DNA from: an uncultured Lachnospiraceae bacterium | GTDB taxonomy: Bacteria > Bacillota > Clostridia > Lachnospirales > Lachnospiraceae | DNA length: 64,000 nucleotides | Direction of reading: 5' to 3' | Assembly: GCA_947172645.1 (NCBI GenBank) | Contig: CAMWBY010000012.1 | Location: 62,001 to 126,000, forward strand | Made by a program: the position numbers and the translations under genes | Notes under the pieces: generated by a model | Database searches by the model: none | What the model was told of the DNA's origin: nothing | Seen by the model: the letters and a program-made list of their open reading frames with translations, nothing else | Part shown: positions 63,389 to 64,000 of the stretch, piece by piece | Numbering within the stretch: the stretch's first letter is position 1 | How the letters are laid out: each line of letters begins with the position of its first letter

Positions 63389-64000
63389 ATGAAACTGGAC
63401 ATGCATTGCCATACGAAAGAAGGCTCTCCGGACTGCAAGCTGGAACTGTTACAAAACATAGAACTTCTCAAGAAAAAAGGATTCCACGGTATGTTAATCA
63501 CGGACCACGATTCCTACAAAGCATACCGCTATTATAAAAAACTTTCCCACAAACCGGAAGATTTCGTCGTACTCAAAGGCATCGAATATGACACCATAGA
63601 CGCAGGACATATGCTGATTGTCATGCCCACCGGCGTGAAGCTTCCTATCCTGGAACTACGGGGACTGCCCGTCCTTTTGTTGATTGAAATCGTCCATCAC
63701 TACGGAGGCATCATAGGGGCGGCGCATCCCTGCGGTGAGAAATTCTTAAGCATCCGCAACACCCTGCGCGACAAGATTGCCGGAAATATATACCGGAAAT
63801 TTGACTTTATCGAAGGATATAACGCATGTGAGGACGCCGACTCCAACATGCGGGCCATGCGGATTGCCAAGGAATACGGACTGCCATGCTTCGGTGGGAG
63901 CGATTCCCACAGACCGGACGGCGTAGGCTTCGGGTACACAATACTACAGGAAAATATCACAACAGAGACCGACCTGATTAATTATATTCTCGCCGGCAAG
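63389..64000 (+). CDS. PHP domain-containing phosphoesterase (3' end outside window)
   Basis: 204 codons are seen and the frame is open at the right edge. PHP-domain metal ligands are visible: LDMHCHTKEGSPD at the start, LITDHDSYKAY, LKGIEYDTIDAGHMLIV, IGAAHPCGEK, FIEGYNACED and GGSDSHRPDG. Members are phosphoesterases, for example on histidinol phosphate or nucleotides; the substrate cannot be set. The ATG follows AAAGGGG. It is divergent from the T-box operon. Confidence 0.9.
   Translation, partial: MKLDMHCHTKEGSPDCKLELLQNIELLKKKGFHGMLITDHDSYKAYRYYKKLSHKPEDFVVLKGIEYDTIDAGHMLIVMPTGVKLPILELRGLPVLLLIEIVHHYGGIIGAAHPCGEKFLSIRNTLRDKIAGNIYRKFDFIEGYNACEDADSNMRAMRIAKEYGLPCFGGSDSHRPDGVGFGYTILQENITTETDLINYILAGK

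Noticed and set aside
1-64000. tRNA, rRNA, tmRNA, SRP RNA or RNase P RNA genes
   Set aside because: No intergenic stretch showed the conserved patterns; the only clear structured RNA is the T-box leader.

Overview
The window comes from the chromosome of an endospore-forming Clostridia, most likely a Lachnospiraceae. The reasons are the complete spoIIIAA-AH operon, spoIVB, spoIIM, a SpoVB-type flippase, a CotF-like coat protein, the yicC-remA-gmk-rpoZ-rimO-pgsA-cinA gene order, the nusB-xseA-xseB-ispA-dxs-tlyA-nadK-argR-recN-spoIVB gene order, a T-box leader and Firmicutes-type LexA boxes. Species cannot be told from the sequence alone. Almost every gene is on the minus strand. The plus-strand exceptions are a truncated MATE transporter at the left edge, rqcH, a small XRE regulator and a truncated PHP protein at the right edge.

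Left part (1-24.8 kb, minus strand unless stated): MATE fragment (+); an orphan sugar-type binding lipoprotein followed by a chemoreceptor; Nudix hydrolase, spoIIM and xerD; a beta-propeller lactonase; an aspartate-aminotransferase-like gene with a folded element over its stop codon; a secreted thioredoxin-like gene broken at a run of ten G; RNase Y; recA (SOS promoter with two LexA boxes) and recX; a four-gene run of BMP-type lipoprotein, DUF5722 glycosidase-like lipoprotein, small membrane TPR-like protein and a hydrolase-acetyltransferase fusion; recQ; an Asp/Tyr-rich repeat membrane protein; cinA.

Middle part (24.8-41.8 kb): the yicC-to-cinA housekeeping operon, with rqcH divergent from it; an AT-rich interval with a small XRE regulator; two small spore-coat-type genes; the SpoVB flippase; glgA; a Spo0A-like DNA-binding protein without a receiver domain; a GH30 glycosidase; a YyaL-type (DUF255) protein next to spoIVB.

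Right part (41.9-64 kb): recN, argR, nadK, tlyA, dxs, ispA, xseB, xseA and nusB in one co-directional block; an Asp23-family protein; a transglutaminase lipoprotein; prfC; the spoIIIA operon behind a sigma-E-like promoter; and a tryptophan-type ABC transporter (TrpXYZ class) behind a T-box leader whose specifier reads UGG. A 50-bp repeat lies just past the terminators at both ends of the transporter operon, and a shorter relative lies past the glgA terminator. A different inverted-repeat element lies just downstream of two other genes.

No rRNA, tRNA, CRISPR array, prophage or intact insertion sequence was seen. The most unusual items are the G-tract frameshift, the receiver-less Spo0A, the BMP/DUF5722 operon, the binding-protein/chemoreceptor pair and the terminator-associated repeats.
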